A stretch of DNA of 34,952 nt from Clostridiales bacterium (lineage in GTDB: Bacteria > Bacillota > Clostridia > Christensenellales > Borkfalkiaceae), in assembly GCA_015055735.1 (NCBI GenBank), contig SVHP01000015.1, positions 1-34,952 of the forward strand, in the 5' to 3' direction. The first letter of the stretch is position 1. Each line of letters starts with the position of its first letter. A program made the position numbers and the translations under genes. This document shows, piece after piece, positions 22,904 through 29,289 of the stretch. The notes below the pieces were generated by a model. The model had not been told where the DNA came from and searched no databases. It worked only from the letters and a program-made list of their open reading frames with translations.

Positions 22904-23311
22904 CTAATTCAAAAATTTTTTAATTTTTTTTAAAGCACGGCTTAATCTATCGTTTAATGAAGATTTTAAGATTCCTAACTCTTTTGCAATTTCAACCTGT
23001 GAACGACCTTTGAAATAAACTTCTTTAATAAGCCACTGTTGGTCTTCTGTAAGAGTAAAAAGGGCTTGTCTTAGCAATGAAATATCTTCCTGCTTTTCAA
23101 GTTTTTCATCAGGTGTAGGTTCTTCGCTTACGATTTGAAAACCACTTTCTACCAAAAGATCTAACGAAGAATTGTATTTAGTGCTACGTCGTTCGTGCTT
23201 CCAATCATTTCGTTTAGTTTCTAGGTTGATAATTTCATAACTTTCAGCAAAACTATCAGTTACTTCGATTTCTACCAATTTGCCATTTACTTCATACTTA
23301 ATTTTTTTCAT
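22904..23311 (-). CDS. Sigma-70 region 4-like regulator, 135 aa
   Basis: ATG 23311 follows ccggaggt; the longer frame lacks a ribosome site. Residues about 80-135 are a sigma region 4 helix-turn-helix: LTEDQQWLIKEVYFKGRSQ, then VEIAKELGILKSSLNDRLSRALKKI. The N-terminal part starts with a short beta segment (KKIKYEVNGKLVEIEVTD). No region 2 is present, so it is not a full sigma factor; such proteins are common regulators in conjugative elements. It heads the operon with replication and surface genes. Two terminators and a repeated RNA-like element lie upstream, so its expression is probably controlled by attenuation. Confidence 0.82.
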   Translation of the reverse strand: MKKIKYEVNGKLVEIEVTDSFAESYEIINLETKRNDWKHERRSTKYNSSLDLLVESGFQIVSEEPTPDEKLEKQEDISLLRQALFTLTEDQQWLIKEVYFKGRSQVEIAKELGILKSSLNDRLSRALKKIKKFLN

Positions 23312-23365
23312 AATAAACCTCCGGTTTTTGATTTTCGTTTTTGGAACGATTGCCGAAGGCAAATA

Positions 23366-23410
23366 TGAAAAAAGCCCGACAATCGTGGGTAAATCACAAT
23401 TGACGGGGCT
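23366..23410 (-). terminator. Terminator T2 upstream of the sigma-like gene
   Basis: On the minus strand agcccc...ggcgt-like arms (23373-23387 with 23395-23410, imperfect) are followed by six Ts. It lies between T1 and the sigma-like gene. Confidence 0.7.
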
Positions 23411-23430
23411 TACTATTTAATTTTGGGCAT

Positions 23431-23490
23431 AAAAAAAAAGACCCAACAATAGAAAACCACTTTTCTAAAAGTGATTTAGCTATTGTTAGG
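23431..23490 (-). terminator. Terminator T1, nested hairpin with ten-T tail
   Basis: On the minus strand cctaacaatag pairs with ctattgttggg (arms 23480-23490 and 23442-23452, one mismatch) around an inner hairpin cacttttctaaaagtg (23458-23473). TCTTTTTTTTT follows. It is a strong terminator placed right after the two repeated elements. Confidence 0.85.
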
Positions 23491-23492
23491 CC

Positions 23493-23534
23493 CTCTGATG
23501 GTCGCTTTTGAAGTCATAATCGACTAGCCAAATA
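23493..23534 (-). ncRNA. Structured repeat, copy 1 (candidate leader RNA motif)
   Basis: This 42-base element is about 85-90% identical to 23595-23637. On the minus strand it holds AGTC-loop-GACT inside TGGCT...AGCGACCA. The loop and the hairpin closing pairs differ between copies while pairing is kept (4 versus 5 pairs), which suggests selection on RNA structure. Terminator T1 follows within three bases. Confidence 0.55.
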
Positions 23535-23594
23535 TGGACGCTCTTGTATCTACTATATAAATAGATATCAACAATTTCTAAAAATGCAAAGTTT

Positions 23595-23637
23595 CTCTTG
23601 ATGGTCGCTTTGAAGTCATCATTTGACTAGCCAAATA
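23595..23637 (-). ncRNA. Structured repeat, copy 2
   Basis: Second copy of the element at 23493-23534, about 60 bases upstream of it on the minus strand. The hairpin is AGTCA/TGACT around a five-base loop. Two copies, two terminators and then the sigma-like gene look like a tandem attenuated leader or a small RNA. I do not recognise a known riboswitch class. No gene lies in 23312-23688. Confidence 0.55.
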
Positions 23638-23688
23638 CAGAATTTATTCTTTCATTTTTTCAATACTATTAAATTGTAAATCGCTTGA

Positions 23689-23871
23689 CTATACCTTTTT
23701 AGTTTTAGGTATAACTTTTTCATCAAGCGGCAATGTGTGAACGCCTCCGTTTTCGTCAACGGTAGAAATATAATCTTGTTTACAAACAGAGCAAGTAATT
23801 ACAACACTGCTGCCAAGGTTGGCTCTACATAAGCGTTTCCCACATTGAGGACAAGTGATGTATTTATACAT
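23689..23871 (-). CDS. Zinc-ribbon protein, Com-like, 60 aa
   Basis: ATG 23871 follows aaaggaggat. Two CxxC pairs, CPQCGKRL (8-15) and CSVCKQDY (27-34), make a small zinc ribbon, as in the Com translational regulator of phage Mu. The C terminus is lysine-rich. It lies between the LexA-like gene and the repeated RNA elements, so it could bind RNA or DNA there (inference). In 23872-23989 an interrupted inverted repeat tgtagg/cctaca (about 23924-23949) may be an operator. Confidence 0.75.
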   Translation of the reverse strand: MYKYITCPQCGKRLCRANLGSSVVITCSVCKQDYISTVDENGGVHTLPLDEKVIPKTKKV

Positions 23872-23989
23872 TTTTTATCCTCCTTTCCCTTAGTCACTTC
23901 TCGGTTGGATTTGACAAACTATATTGTAGGGGTTAGGGAATCCACCTACATAGTCAGCCACGATATTGACACTTATATATAAAACATTA

Positions 23990-24598
23990 TTATATTAAGT
24001 TCTTAAGAACTTTGACTGCAACGCCTTGAATATTGATACTATCAAAATACATATCTTCCATATCATCATTTTCAGGGTGAAGTCTTACTTTATGTTTTTT
24101 TCTATCTAGGTAATATCGTTTGAGAGTAGTTTCGTCATCAATGAGAGCAACGATTATCTCGCCTTCATTAGCGTGGTTTTGTTGTCTTACTATTACAAAG
24201 TCGCCATCTTCAATGTTTGCATTAATCATACTGTTACCACTTGCGTATAGGGCAAAGAAATTTCCGTTACCTATCAATTCCTTAGATATAGGTATATATC
24301 TTTCAATGTTTTGCTCTGAAAGCATAGGCGTTCCACAAGCGATTGTTCCGACAACAGGCACATAATTTAATTCAATCTTACGTTTTTGTATTTTGGATGT
24401 TTTTATTCCACCCCAGCCACCGTCTAAATCAATCAAGCCACGTTCTTTCATTGCTTTTAGGTTTCTACTAACGTTACTTTTGTTTAAGCCAATTACATCT
24501 GCAATTTCTTGTTGGGTAGGAACTCTGCCATTAGTGTTGTAATATTCGTCTATAAAGGAGATTATTGCTTTGAAATTATCTTCGTTCATTACTTTCAT
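23990..24598 (-). CDS. LexA-like self-cleaving repressor, 202 aa
   Basis: The N-terminal helix-turn-helix (PTQQEIADVIGLNKSNVSRN) is of the LexA/MarR-like winged type. A linker leads to the S24 peptidase: cleavage site VGTIACGTP with Cys-Gly as in UmuD-type sites, catalytic Ser in GNSMINANIEDGDF and catalytic Lys in DETTLKRYY. The length (202) equals typical LexA. DNA damage should trigger its cleavage with RecA and release the element's promoters. It is divergent from the recombinase gene, with a shared operator between the two. ATG 24598 is used; a second ATG three codons on is possible. Confidence 0.88.
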   Translation of the reverse strand: MKVMNEDNFKAIISFIDEYYNTNGRVPTQQEIADVIGLNKSNVSRNLKAMKERGLIDLDGGWGGIKTSKIQKRKIELNYVPVVGTIACGTPMLSEQNIERYIPISKELIGNGNFFALYASGNSMINANIEDGDFVIVRQQNHANEGEIIVALIDDETTLKRYYLDRKKHKVRLHPENDDMEDMYFDSINIQGVAVKVLKNLI

Positions 24599-24628
24599 AA
24601 AATAATTTTTCCTATTATTAATTTGATG

Positions 24629-24644
24629 CGCAATTTATGTTGCG
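24629..24644. promoter_or_regulatory. Predicted operator dyad CGCAA-N6-TTGCG
   Basis: A perfect 5-bp dyad with a six-base spacer overlaps the -35 box of the rightward promoter and lies just downstream of the leftward -10 box. It is the best candidate site for the LexA-like repressor. It differs from the usual Bacillota SOS box GAAC-N4-GTTC, which I did not find here. Confidence 0.6.
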
Positions 24645-24668
24645 TTATAATTATATTTTAGTTATAAT
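24640..24668 (+). promoter_or_regulatory. Rightward promoter toward the recombinase
   Basis: TTGCGT (24640-24645) and a perfect TATAAT (24663-24668) are 17 bases apart. The -35 box lies in the right half of the operator dyad, so repressor binding would block it. Confidence 0.75.
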
Positions 24669-24683
24669 AGATACACAAGTCAA
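24655..24683 (-). promoter_or_regulatory. Leftward promoter of the LexA-like gene
   Basis: On the minus strand TTGACT (24683-24678) and TAAAAT (24660-24655) are 17 bases apart. The two promoters overlap face to face, and the operator sits at the leftward start region, so the gene should repress itself. Confidence 0.7.
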
Positions 24684-24754
24684 GTGATTTTTTGTATTAA
24701 ATGGAAATTTGTTAAAAAAATCATTTAGTCAATTGTCTTTGCTTGTGTGGGTAT

Positions 24755-24844
24755 CACCATTAGTCCCCATTGTAAAGGGACAAGGGTTATCCCTCGTTAA
24801 GCATAAGCCCTTGTCTTTTTCCTTGACAATGCGTTCTAATGGTG
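24755..24844 (+). promoter_or_regulatory. Long nested hairpin with internal terminator in the recombinase leader
   Basis: Three stacked stems: caccattag/ctaatggtg (24755-24763/24836-24844), cattgtaaagg/ccttgacaatg (24768-24778/24821-24831, one mismatch) and gacaagggttat/ataa-g-cccttgtc (24779-24790/24803-24815). The innermost stem is followed by five Ts (24816-24820), so it is an intrinsic terminator. The outer stems continue past the T run, which terminators do not need, so the leader may have a second function such as antitermination or RNA stability. Confidence 0.7.
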
Positions 24845-24895
24845 AAAAGGAAGGGTTACAAAGACAATTTAACAAAACAAAAAAAGGAAAAAACT

Positions 24896-26518
24896 ATGGA
24901 TAGTTGTGTAATTTACGCAAGATTTAGTTCGCACGGACAAAATGAACAAAGTATTGAGGCTCAAGTACGTATTTGTAAAGAATTTGCAGAAAACAAAGGC
25001 TTGAAGTGCATTAACATTTATACCGATAAAGCAAAAACGGGAACGAATGACGCTCGCCCCGGTTTTCAACGTATGATTGCAGATGCTCAAAGTGGGGCTT
25101 TTCAATATATAATTGTTTATATGTTTGATAGATTCGCTCGTAACCGTAGAGATAGCATTATGTATAAAGAAATGCTTAAAGAAAAATATGGTGTCAGAGT
25201 TTTATCTGCATTAGAGCCTATTGCCGAAGATGAGGGTGGCGAATTTTATGAAATGTTTTTGGAGTGGAACGCTGAAAAATATAGTAAGCGACTTTCTAAA
25301 CGTGTAAAAGATGGTCTTGATACAAGTGTTGCCAACGGAACGTATTGTGGTGGTTATTTGATATATGGTTATAAAATTGACCTTGAACCTATATCTGGTA
25401 AATCAGGCAAATTTATTAAACGTGTTTCTATAAAGGAAGATGAGGCTGAAGTTATTAAATTTATCTTTGAACAATATGATTTGGGTATGTCTAAAATGGA
25501 AATAGCCCAAGCTCTTAATAATAAAGGTTATAGGTATAAAGATAAACCCTTCAAAGGCAGAACTTTTGACAAATGGATAACAAATAGAAAATATACGGGC
25601 GAATTTGAATTTGGCGGAAGGCTTTGCAATAATATGTATCCCCCTATAATAGATAAAGCCCTATTTCAAAGAGTTCAAGAAAGACTTAATAAAAACAAGT
25701 ATTTCTTAGGTGGTCAAAATAAGGCAAAACTAACGTATCTACTTTCAGGAAAAGTCTTTTGTGGGCATTGTGGAACTGAAATGGTTTCAGATGGTGGCGT
25801 AAGCAAACAAGGTATTGCTCATCACTACTACACTTGTAAAAAGAAGAAAAAATCCCTATGCGAAAAGCGTAGAGAACATAAAGATGCTTTGGAATTATAT
25901 GTAGTTGATTGTGTTCGTGATTTTCTTAGCGACCCGAAGAATGTTGAAATTGCAGCGAATGACGTTTTAGCGTATTATGAAAAAAGAACGGATATTAGCA
26001 CTCTAAAATCAGTCCAAACTAAGATTTTCAACGTTGAAAAAGAGGTTGAAGAACTTGCCGATTCTTTCGTAAAAGCAAAAAGCAAACTGCTCCAAGATAC
26101 AATAGAAAAGAAAATGACCGAGTATGAAATTTTACTCAACGACTTAAAATATCAAGAAGCTTTACTTGAATTAGAACGTGGCTATAAAATAACCAAAAAA
26201 GACATAATGGAATTTGTTGCCGAACTATTAAAAGGCGACAGAAATGATAAAGATTATCAGCAAAAAATCATAGATAACTTAGTTAGTCAAGTATATGTAA
26301 GAGATGATAATACCGTTGTATATCTTAATATAAAAGGTGGAAAAACTATTGATTTACTTGATTTTGACGATACTAACGAAGTCCTTGAAAATACTAAATC
26401 TGTTAGAATGCAATCACCACTTGCCCGCCAGAATAAAAATACCGAGTGTTTTTTACTCGGTGTTTTTATTTTTGAAGAAATAATAAATGGGGGATTCGAA
26501 CGGCAGGTCGAGCCGTAG
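24896..26518 (+). CDS. Large serine recombinase (integrase of the element), about 540 aa
   Basis: ATG 24896 is chosen: aaaggaaa precedes it and the protein then begins MDSCVIYARFSSHGQNEQS, the normal start of the catalytic domain with its nucleophile Ser in RFSS. The frame opens earlier at 24839 without support. The order is: resolvase domain with RNRRDSIMY-type arginines, recombinase domain (about 155-260), zinc ribbon with CGHCG and a later CxxK/CEKR cluster (about 293-332), a coiled-coil (about 365-450), and the end SVRMQSPLARQ. The enzyme should join attL/attR cores and cut the element out with a helper. The last 28 codons run through a terminator into the tRNA-like right end, an unusual tail. 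Confidence 0.93.
   Translation: MDSCVIYARFSSHGQNEQSIEAQVRICKEFAENKGLKCINIYTDKAKTGTNDARPGFQRMIADAQSGAFQYIIVYMFDRFARNRRDSIMYKEMLKEKYGVRVLSALEPIAEDEGGEFYEMFLEWNAEKYSKRLSKRVKDGLDTSVANGTYCGGYLIYGYKIDLEPISGKSGKFIKRVSIKEDEAEVIKFIFEQYDLGMSKMEIAQALNNKGYRYKDKPFKGRTFDKWITNRKYTGEFEFGGRLCNNMYPPIIDKALFQRVQERLNKNKYFLGGQNKAKLTYLLSGKVFCGHCGTEMVSDGGVSKQGIAHHYYTCKKKKKSLCEKRREHKDALELYVVDCVRDFLSDPKNVEIAANDVLAYYEKRTDISTLKSVQTKIFNVEKEVEELADSFVKAKSKLLQDTIEKKMTEYEILLNDLKYQEALLELERGYKITKKDIMEFVAELLKGDRNDKDYQQKIIDNLVSQVYVRDDNTVVYLNIKGGKTIDLLDFDDTNEVLENTKSVRMQSPLARQNKNTECFLLGVFIFEEIINGGFERQVEP
26441..26467 (+). terminator. Terminator inside the recombinase reading frame
   Basis: The stem accgagt/actcggt (26441-26447/26455-26461) is followed by g and five Ts. 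It is 50 bases before the frame's TAG (26516-26518). Confidence 0.8.
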
Positions 26519-26593
26519 GCTCAAAATGCGACCTTATGGAAGCATTTTCCTGACAGGCGTGATAGCAATCTTTGATTGCGGAGCGAATCCCCC
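26489..26593 (+). other. Cloverleaf-like inverted-repeat structure at the element's right end
   Basis: gggggattcg (26489-26498) pairs perfectly with cgaatccccc (26584-26593), the first ten bases of attR. Inside are gagcc-gta-ggctc (26510-26522), aaaatgc/gcattttt-type arms (26523-26529/26542-26548) and gcaatc-ttt-gattgc (26565-26579), plus cagg/cctg closing the first two. An alternative pair aggtcg/cgacct (26505-26510/26529-26534) competes with the second hairpin. The left arm plus following bases looks like a reverse-orientation tRNA T arm. It may be part of the attachment site, an RNA, or both. Confidence 0.7.
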
Positions 26594-26606
26594 TCTCTCC
26601 GCCAAG
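26584..26606 (+). repeat. attR core, 23-bp direct repeat
   Basis: Identical to 61-83 (tRNA 3' end with CCA and two bases). Just before it gcggag (26578-26583) pairs with ctccgc (26597-26602), so attR also has its own local dyad. Confidence 0.93.
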
Positions 26607-26610
26607 TGAT

Positions 26611-26647
26611 AACAATCCGAACACTTTTGTTCGGGTTGTTCTTTTTT
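26611..26647 (+). terminator. Original tRNA-Ser terminator, now stranded beyond attR
   Basis: The 13-bp stem aacaatccgaaca/tgttcgggttgtt (26611-26623/26628-26640, one G:U) is followed by c and seven Ts. Before integration it followed the tRNA directly. Confidence 0.9.
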
Positions 26648-26693
26648 TGCCAAAAACTCAAAGTTAAAGCTAAATAATTATTTTTATAAAACG

Positions 26694-26726
26694 AAACTCC
26701 TTACCGTAAATGATAAGGAGTTTTTT
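26694..26726. terminator. Terminator downstream of the DUF1015 gene
   Basis: The perfect stem aaactcctta/taaggagttt (26694-26703/26714-26723) has a T run on the plus strand and T-rich sequence on the minus strand. It probably serves both directions. Confidence 0.75.
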
Positions 26727-26798
26727 ATCGTGCAATGATTATTTACTTTGCTATTTTGATGGTAATAAAATCAAACTTGATTTATATCATAAGCAAAA

Positions 26799-27980
26799 TT
26801 ATTTAATCTTTCTTGCTTCGATATAATAACGTTTTTCGTTTGCTTCACCCATAGAGAAAGTTTTGCGTGGAAGAACGCCGTTTTTTACTACGTAGTCAAA
26901 TAGTTCGCCCTTGTCCATAGACTTAAGAATAATACCAATTCCGTTTGTCTCCGCACAAATTTTGCGAAGGTCTTCTTCGCCGTGGATATAGTCAAGTTCG
27001 CCACCAAATTCTTTTAGATACTTGTCTAGGAATTTTTGAACTTTATCTACGCCTTCGATTGAAGCAGCAGGCAAGTTAAGAACATCTTGGTCTTTTCCTA
27101 CAAAAAGTTTAGTTGGATTTGGTCCAGTAACTTCCTTTTTAAGCTCAGCGATAAAATGTGCTTGGTCTTTAGGGTAAACTACTCTGTGGATAGGTTCAAA
27201 CAAAATTCCTTCGTCATAAATGTTTTCTACTTCTACCAAAGCATATTGTGACTTAGGATTTTCTGGATTGTAGCAAGCCTGAGCAGTTGCAAGAGAGTGG
27301 TTACCATCACCTACTGCAAATAGTAGAGGTTCGCCATACTTTGCAGTACTCTTTTCTAGCAATTTGTTAAGTGCGTTTTCTACAAATGCAGTGTCCTTTA
27401 CGTGGTAGCCTCTTACGTGACCACCGTCTCCCATAAGGTCAGTATCATAAACAGGTTCGCTAACCATATTCTTTAATGGTTCAATAACACTACGTTCATC
27501 ATCATCTATAAGTAGAAGAATGTGTGGAAGCTCTAATGGGCAGTTTTTACGAATAGCTACACGTGGTGGAATACGCTCAATTACAGTTCCTTCGGTTGCT
27601 CTAATAAGAGCCTTGTCCTTTGGATTAAAACTATATTGAGTAAGGTCAACAATCATAGTAAGACCATATCTTACGTTTCCTAGAGGAGTTTTTCTTTCTA
27701 TCAAAATAAGACCATTATCTATAGGACGGAAAATTTCTTTGCCCAAGTAGTCATTCATATTATCGATAATTTTTTCGATACGCTTCTCTGTGTTATCAGT
27801 AAGATAACATTCTGGATAGATAAGATTTAGTGTAGAAGGAGCTTGTCCTATATCTTTTGCTAAATCTTCCCAATATTCAGGTTGAGAAGTAAACTGGTCA
27901 CACGCTACGACACCCCATTTACTCATATCGATGTTCTCTTTTGGCAAAAGAATTTCATCGAACTTTACAGGTAATTTCAT
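26799..27980 (-). CDS. DUF1015 family protein, 393 aa
   Basis: ATG 27980 is used because taaggag lies nine bases upstream; the longer frame to 28022 has none. The protein carries the DUF1015 pattern: VVACDQFTSQPEYW near the start, RATEGTVIERIPPR in the middle, LLFAVGDGNHSLATAQACY with conserved DGNH, and VYPKDQ later. The length fits the family. It is soluble, with no known reaction; the DGNHS motif looks catalytic. It is the first chromosomal gene beyond the element. Confidence 0.88.
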   Translation of the reverse strand: MKLPVKFDEILLPKENIDMSKWGVVACDQFTSQPEYWEDLAKDIGQAPSTLNLIYPECYLTDNTEKRIEKIIDNMNDYLGKEIFRPIDNGLILIERKTPLGNVRYGLTMIVDLTQYSFNPKDKALIRATEGTVIERIPPRVAIRKNCPLELPHILLLIDDDERSVIEPLKNMVSEPVYDTDLMGDGGHVRGYHVKDTAFVENALNKLLEKSTAKYGEPLLFAVGDGNHSLATAQACYNPENPKSQYALVEVENIYDEGILFEPIHRVVYPKDQAHFIAELKKEVTGPNPTKLFVGKDQDVLNLPAASIEGVDKVQKFLDKYLKEFGGELDYIHGEEDLRKICAETNGIGIILKSMDKGELFDYVVKNGVLPRKTFSMGEANEKRYYIEARKIK

Positions 27981-28112
27981 ACAATATTTCTCCTTAATGT
28001 TGTATTTGTGTGCAAATTGCACACTTAATATTAAAAGCTTTTTTGCTTATTTATTTTTTTGCTTAATAAAATCAATAGTTTCTTAGATACAAACTGATTA
28101 TCTAATATGTTT

Positions 28113-28250
28113 TTATAAAATTGTAATTATCATCCAAATTGCCAACGATATAAAAATTGCAGCAACTTTTAGACCAAAATTTTTAACAAAAAACCATTTC
28201 AAAAATCTTGTAAAGGCATTACTTTTTTTCTCTTTTCTGTTTGTAACCAT
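28113..28250 (-). CDS. Very short CdaR-like membrane peptide, 45 aa
   Basis: ATG 28250 lies six bases after the cdaA stop, with aggaggc upstream in the end of cdaA. After a basic N terminus, FLKWFFVKNFGLKVAAIFIS then LAIWMIITIL forms one membrane helix. The pattern 'N-[FW]-GLK-x-x-A/S...W' and the position after cdaA match the N-terminal anchor of CdaR (YbbR proteins), the CdaA regulator. A normal CdaR adds several YbbR domains outside; none follow here. It is either a truncated cdaR or a minimal regulator that only contacts CdaA in the membrane. I see no YbbR-like remnant downstream. Confidence 0.7.
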   Translation of the reverse strand: MVTNRKEKKSNAFTRFLKWFFVKNFGLKVAAIFISLAIWMIITIL

Positions 28251-28253
28251 ATT

Positions 28254-29126
28254 TTAGCGATGCCTCCTTATAAATCTGTTCTCTTTTGTTTGTGTTGCAA
28301 CTTTTAATCCATAAATTTGTTCTAGTCTATCAGTCAAAGCTTTTGCATCAAAAAACCTCTCGAGTTCGCCACGTATTGCCACTGAAATAACTCCCGTTTC
28401 TTCCGAAACTATTATAGCCATAACGTCGCTTTGCTCGGTTATTCCTATAGCGGCACGATGTCTTGTTCCCAATTCTTTATCAATGTCTGGATTTTGAGTA
28501 AGTGGCAAGAAACAACCCGCTGCTACTATTTTATTTTCGCGTATTACTACTGCTCCATCATGAAGCGGCGCTTTTGTATTAAACAAACACTCGATTAACG
28601 AACTAGAAAGCTTACTGTCTAATTTAGTTCCGCTTTCGATTATATTTGGCGGGATATCGTTTGGCACGATAAGCATAAGCGCACCAACATCTTTTTTTGC
28701 CATATTTATCGTTGCGTGAACGATTTCTTCGATAGTATGGTGAAGTTCTTCGTCTGATACGTCATAAGAAGTGGTATAAAGTTCTTTTGCTTCCTTTGGA
28801 GAAGAAAGCTTCCACAAATATCTTCTCAATTCTTGATTAAACAATACCACAAAACATATCAATATCAATAGCAAAAAATACTTTGCCACATAAGACGTCA
28901 TCTTTAAAGGAAAAAAACCAGCCGATAATATAATTACTACAAATATAACGGCCACGATATATTTTATTAATCTAGCACAACGATGCTTTTTCAAAAAAGC
29001 AAAAACGTTGTAGATAATAAAAGCTATTATTAATATATCAATAATGCTGTATGCCAAAGACTTGCCACTAAGATATGGCAATAATCTTTCTTTACATTCC
29101 ATTAAATAATCTTTTATTTTATCCAT
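28254..29126 (-). CDS. cdaA: Diadenylate cyclase CdaA, 290 aa
   Basis: CdaA makes cyclic di-AMP from two ATP at the membrane and thus controls potassium and osmolyte balance. Three N-terminal helices (about 25-45, 54-72, 80-98) precede a DAC domain, with DGA (in LHDGAVVI) and RHR (in GTRHRAAIG), the catalytic motifs. ATG 29126 is preceded by gaagg; a GTG two codons earlier is possible. The length equals typical CdaA (270-290). The usual partners cdaR and glmM are not complete here: only a short CdaR-like peptide follows. Confidence 0.95.
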   Translation of the reverse strand: MDKIKDYLMECKERLLPYLSGKSLAYSIIDILIIAFIIYNVFAFLKKHRCARLIKYIVAVIFVVIILSAGFFPLKMTSYVAKYFLLLILICFVVLFNQELRRYLWKLSSPKEAKELYTTSYDVSDEELHHTIEEIVHATINMAKKDVGALMLIVPNDIPPNIIESGTKLDSKLSSSLIECLFNTKAPLHDGAVVIRENKIVAAGCFLPLTQNPDIDKELGTRHRAAIGITEQSDVMAIIVSEETGVISVAIRGELERFFDAKALTDRLEQIYGLKVATQTKENRFIRRHR

Positions 29127-29241
29127 GCGCACCTTCTATACTATCTTATTATATTATACATTGATTGACAAATTTAAGCAATAATTTTTTATTAAAAAGC
29201 AAGATTTTTTTTAATTATATACAAATTTCCTTTTTGTTGAC

Positions 29242-29270
29242 TTGTTTTAGTATAATTTATATGGTATAAT
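29242..29270 (+). promoter_or_regulatory. Promoter of the small membrane protein gene
   Basis: TTGTTT (29242-29247) and a perfect TATAAT (29265-29270) are 17 bases apart; transcription would start a few bases before the ribosome site. Confidence 0.65.
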
Positions 29271-29289
29271 GTGGCCAAAGGGAGTTTTT

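Larger units (their letters stand above)
61..26606. mobile_element. 26.5 kb integrative element in tRNA-Ser with large serine recombinase and rolling-circle replication genes
   Basis: A perfect 23-bp direct repeat (61-83 and 26584-26606) flanks the segment. The left copy completes a tRNA-Ser gene and the right copy follows a large serine recombinase. Inside are PcfJ/PcfK-type accessory genes, a LexA-like repressor, an HUH replication initiator with a candidate origin, and cargo genes. I see no VirB4, VirB6 or conventional relaxase/coupling-protein pair, so it is not an ordinary T4SS-type ICE. It may be a mobilisable element, an integrative plasmid, or a phage-like element that leaves by another route. 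Neither extreme end encodes anything that must be shared with the host apart from the tRNA. Confidence 0.9.

Noticed and set aside
23493-23637. Two direct repeats as a CRISPR remnant
   Set aside because: Only two imperfect copies with conserved internal pairing, followed by a terminator; no cas genes.
24599-24700. Standard SOS box GAAC-N4-GTTC
   Set aside because: I did not find it near the LexA-like gene; the dyad CGCAA-N6-TTGCG is the better candidate.
24709-24903. 64-codon plus-strand frame before the recombinase
   Set aside because: It runs through the long hairpin leader with its terminator, has no ribosome site and shows no protein-like pattern.
26489-26606. A second complete tRNA gene at the right end
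   Set aside because: Only the T arm and acceptor 3' strand match; there is no anticodon arm or 5' acceptor strand.
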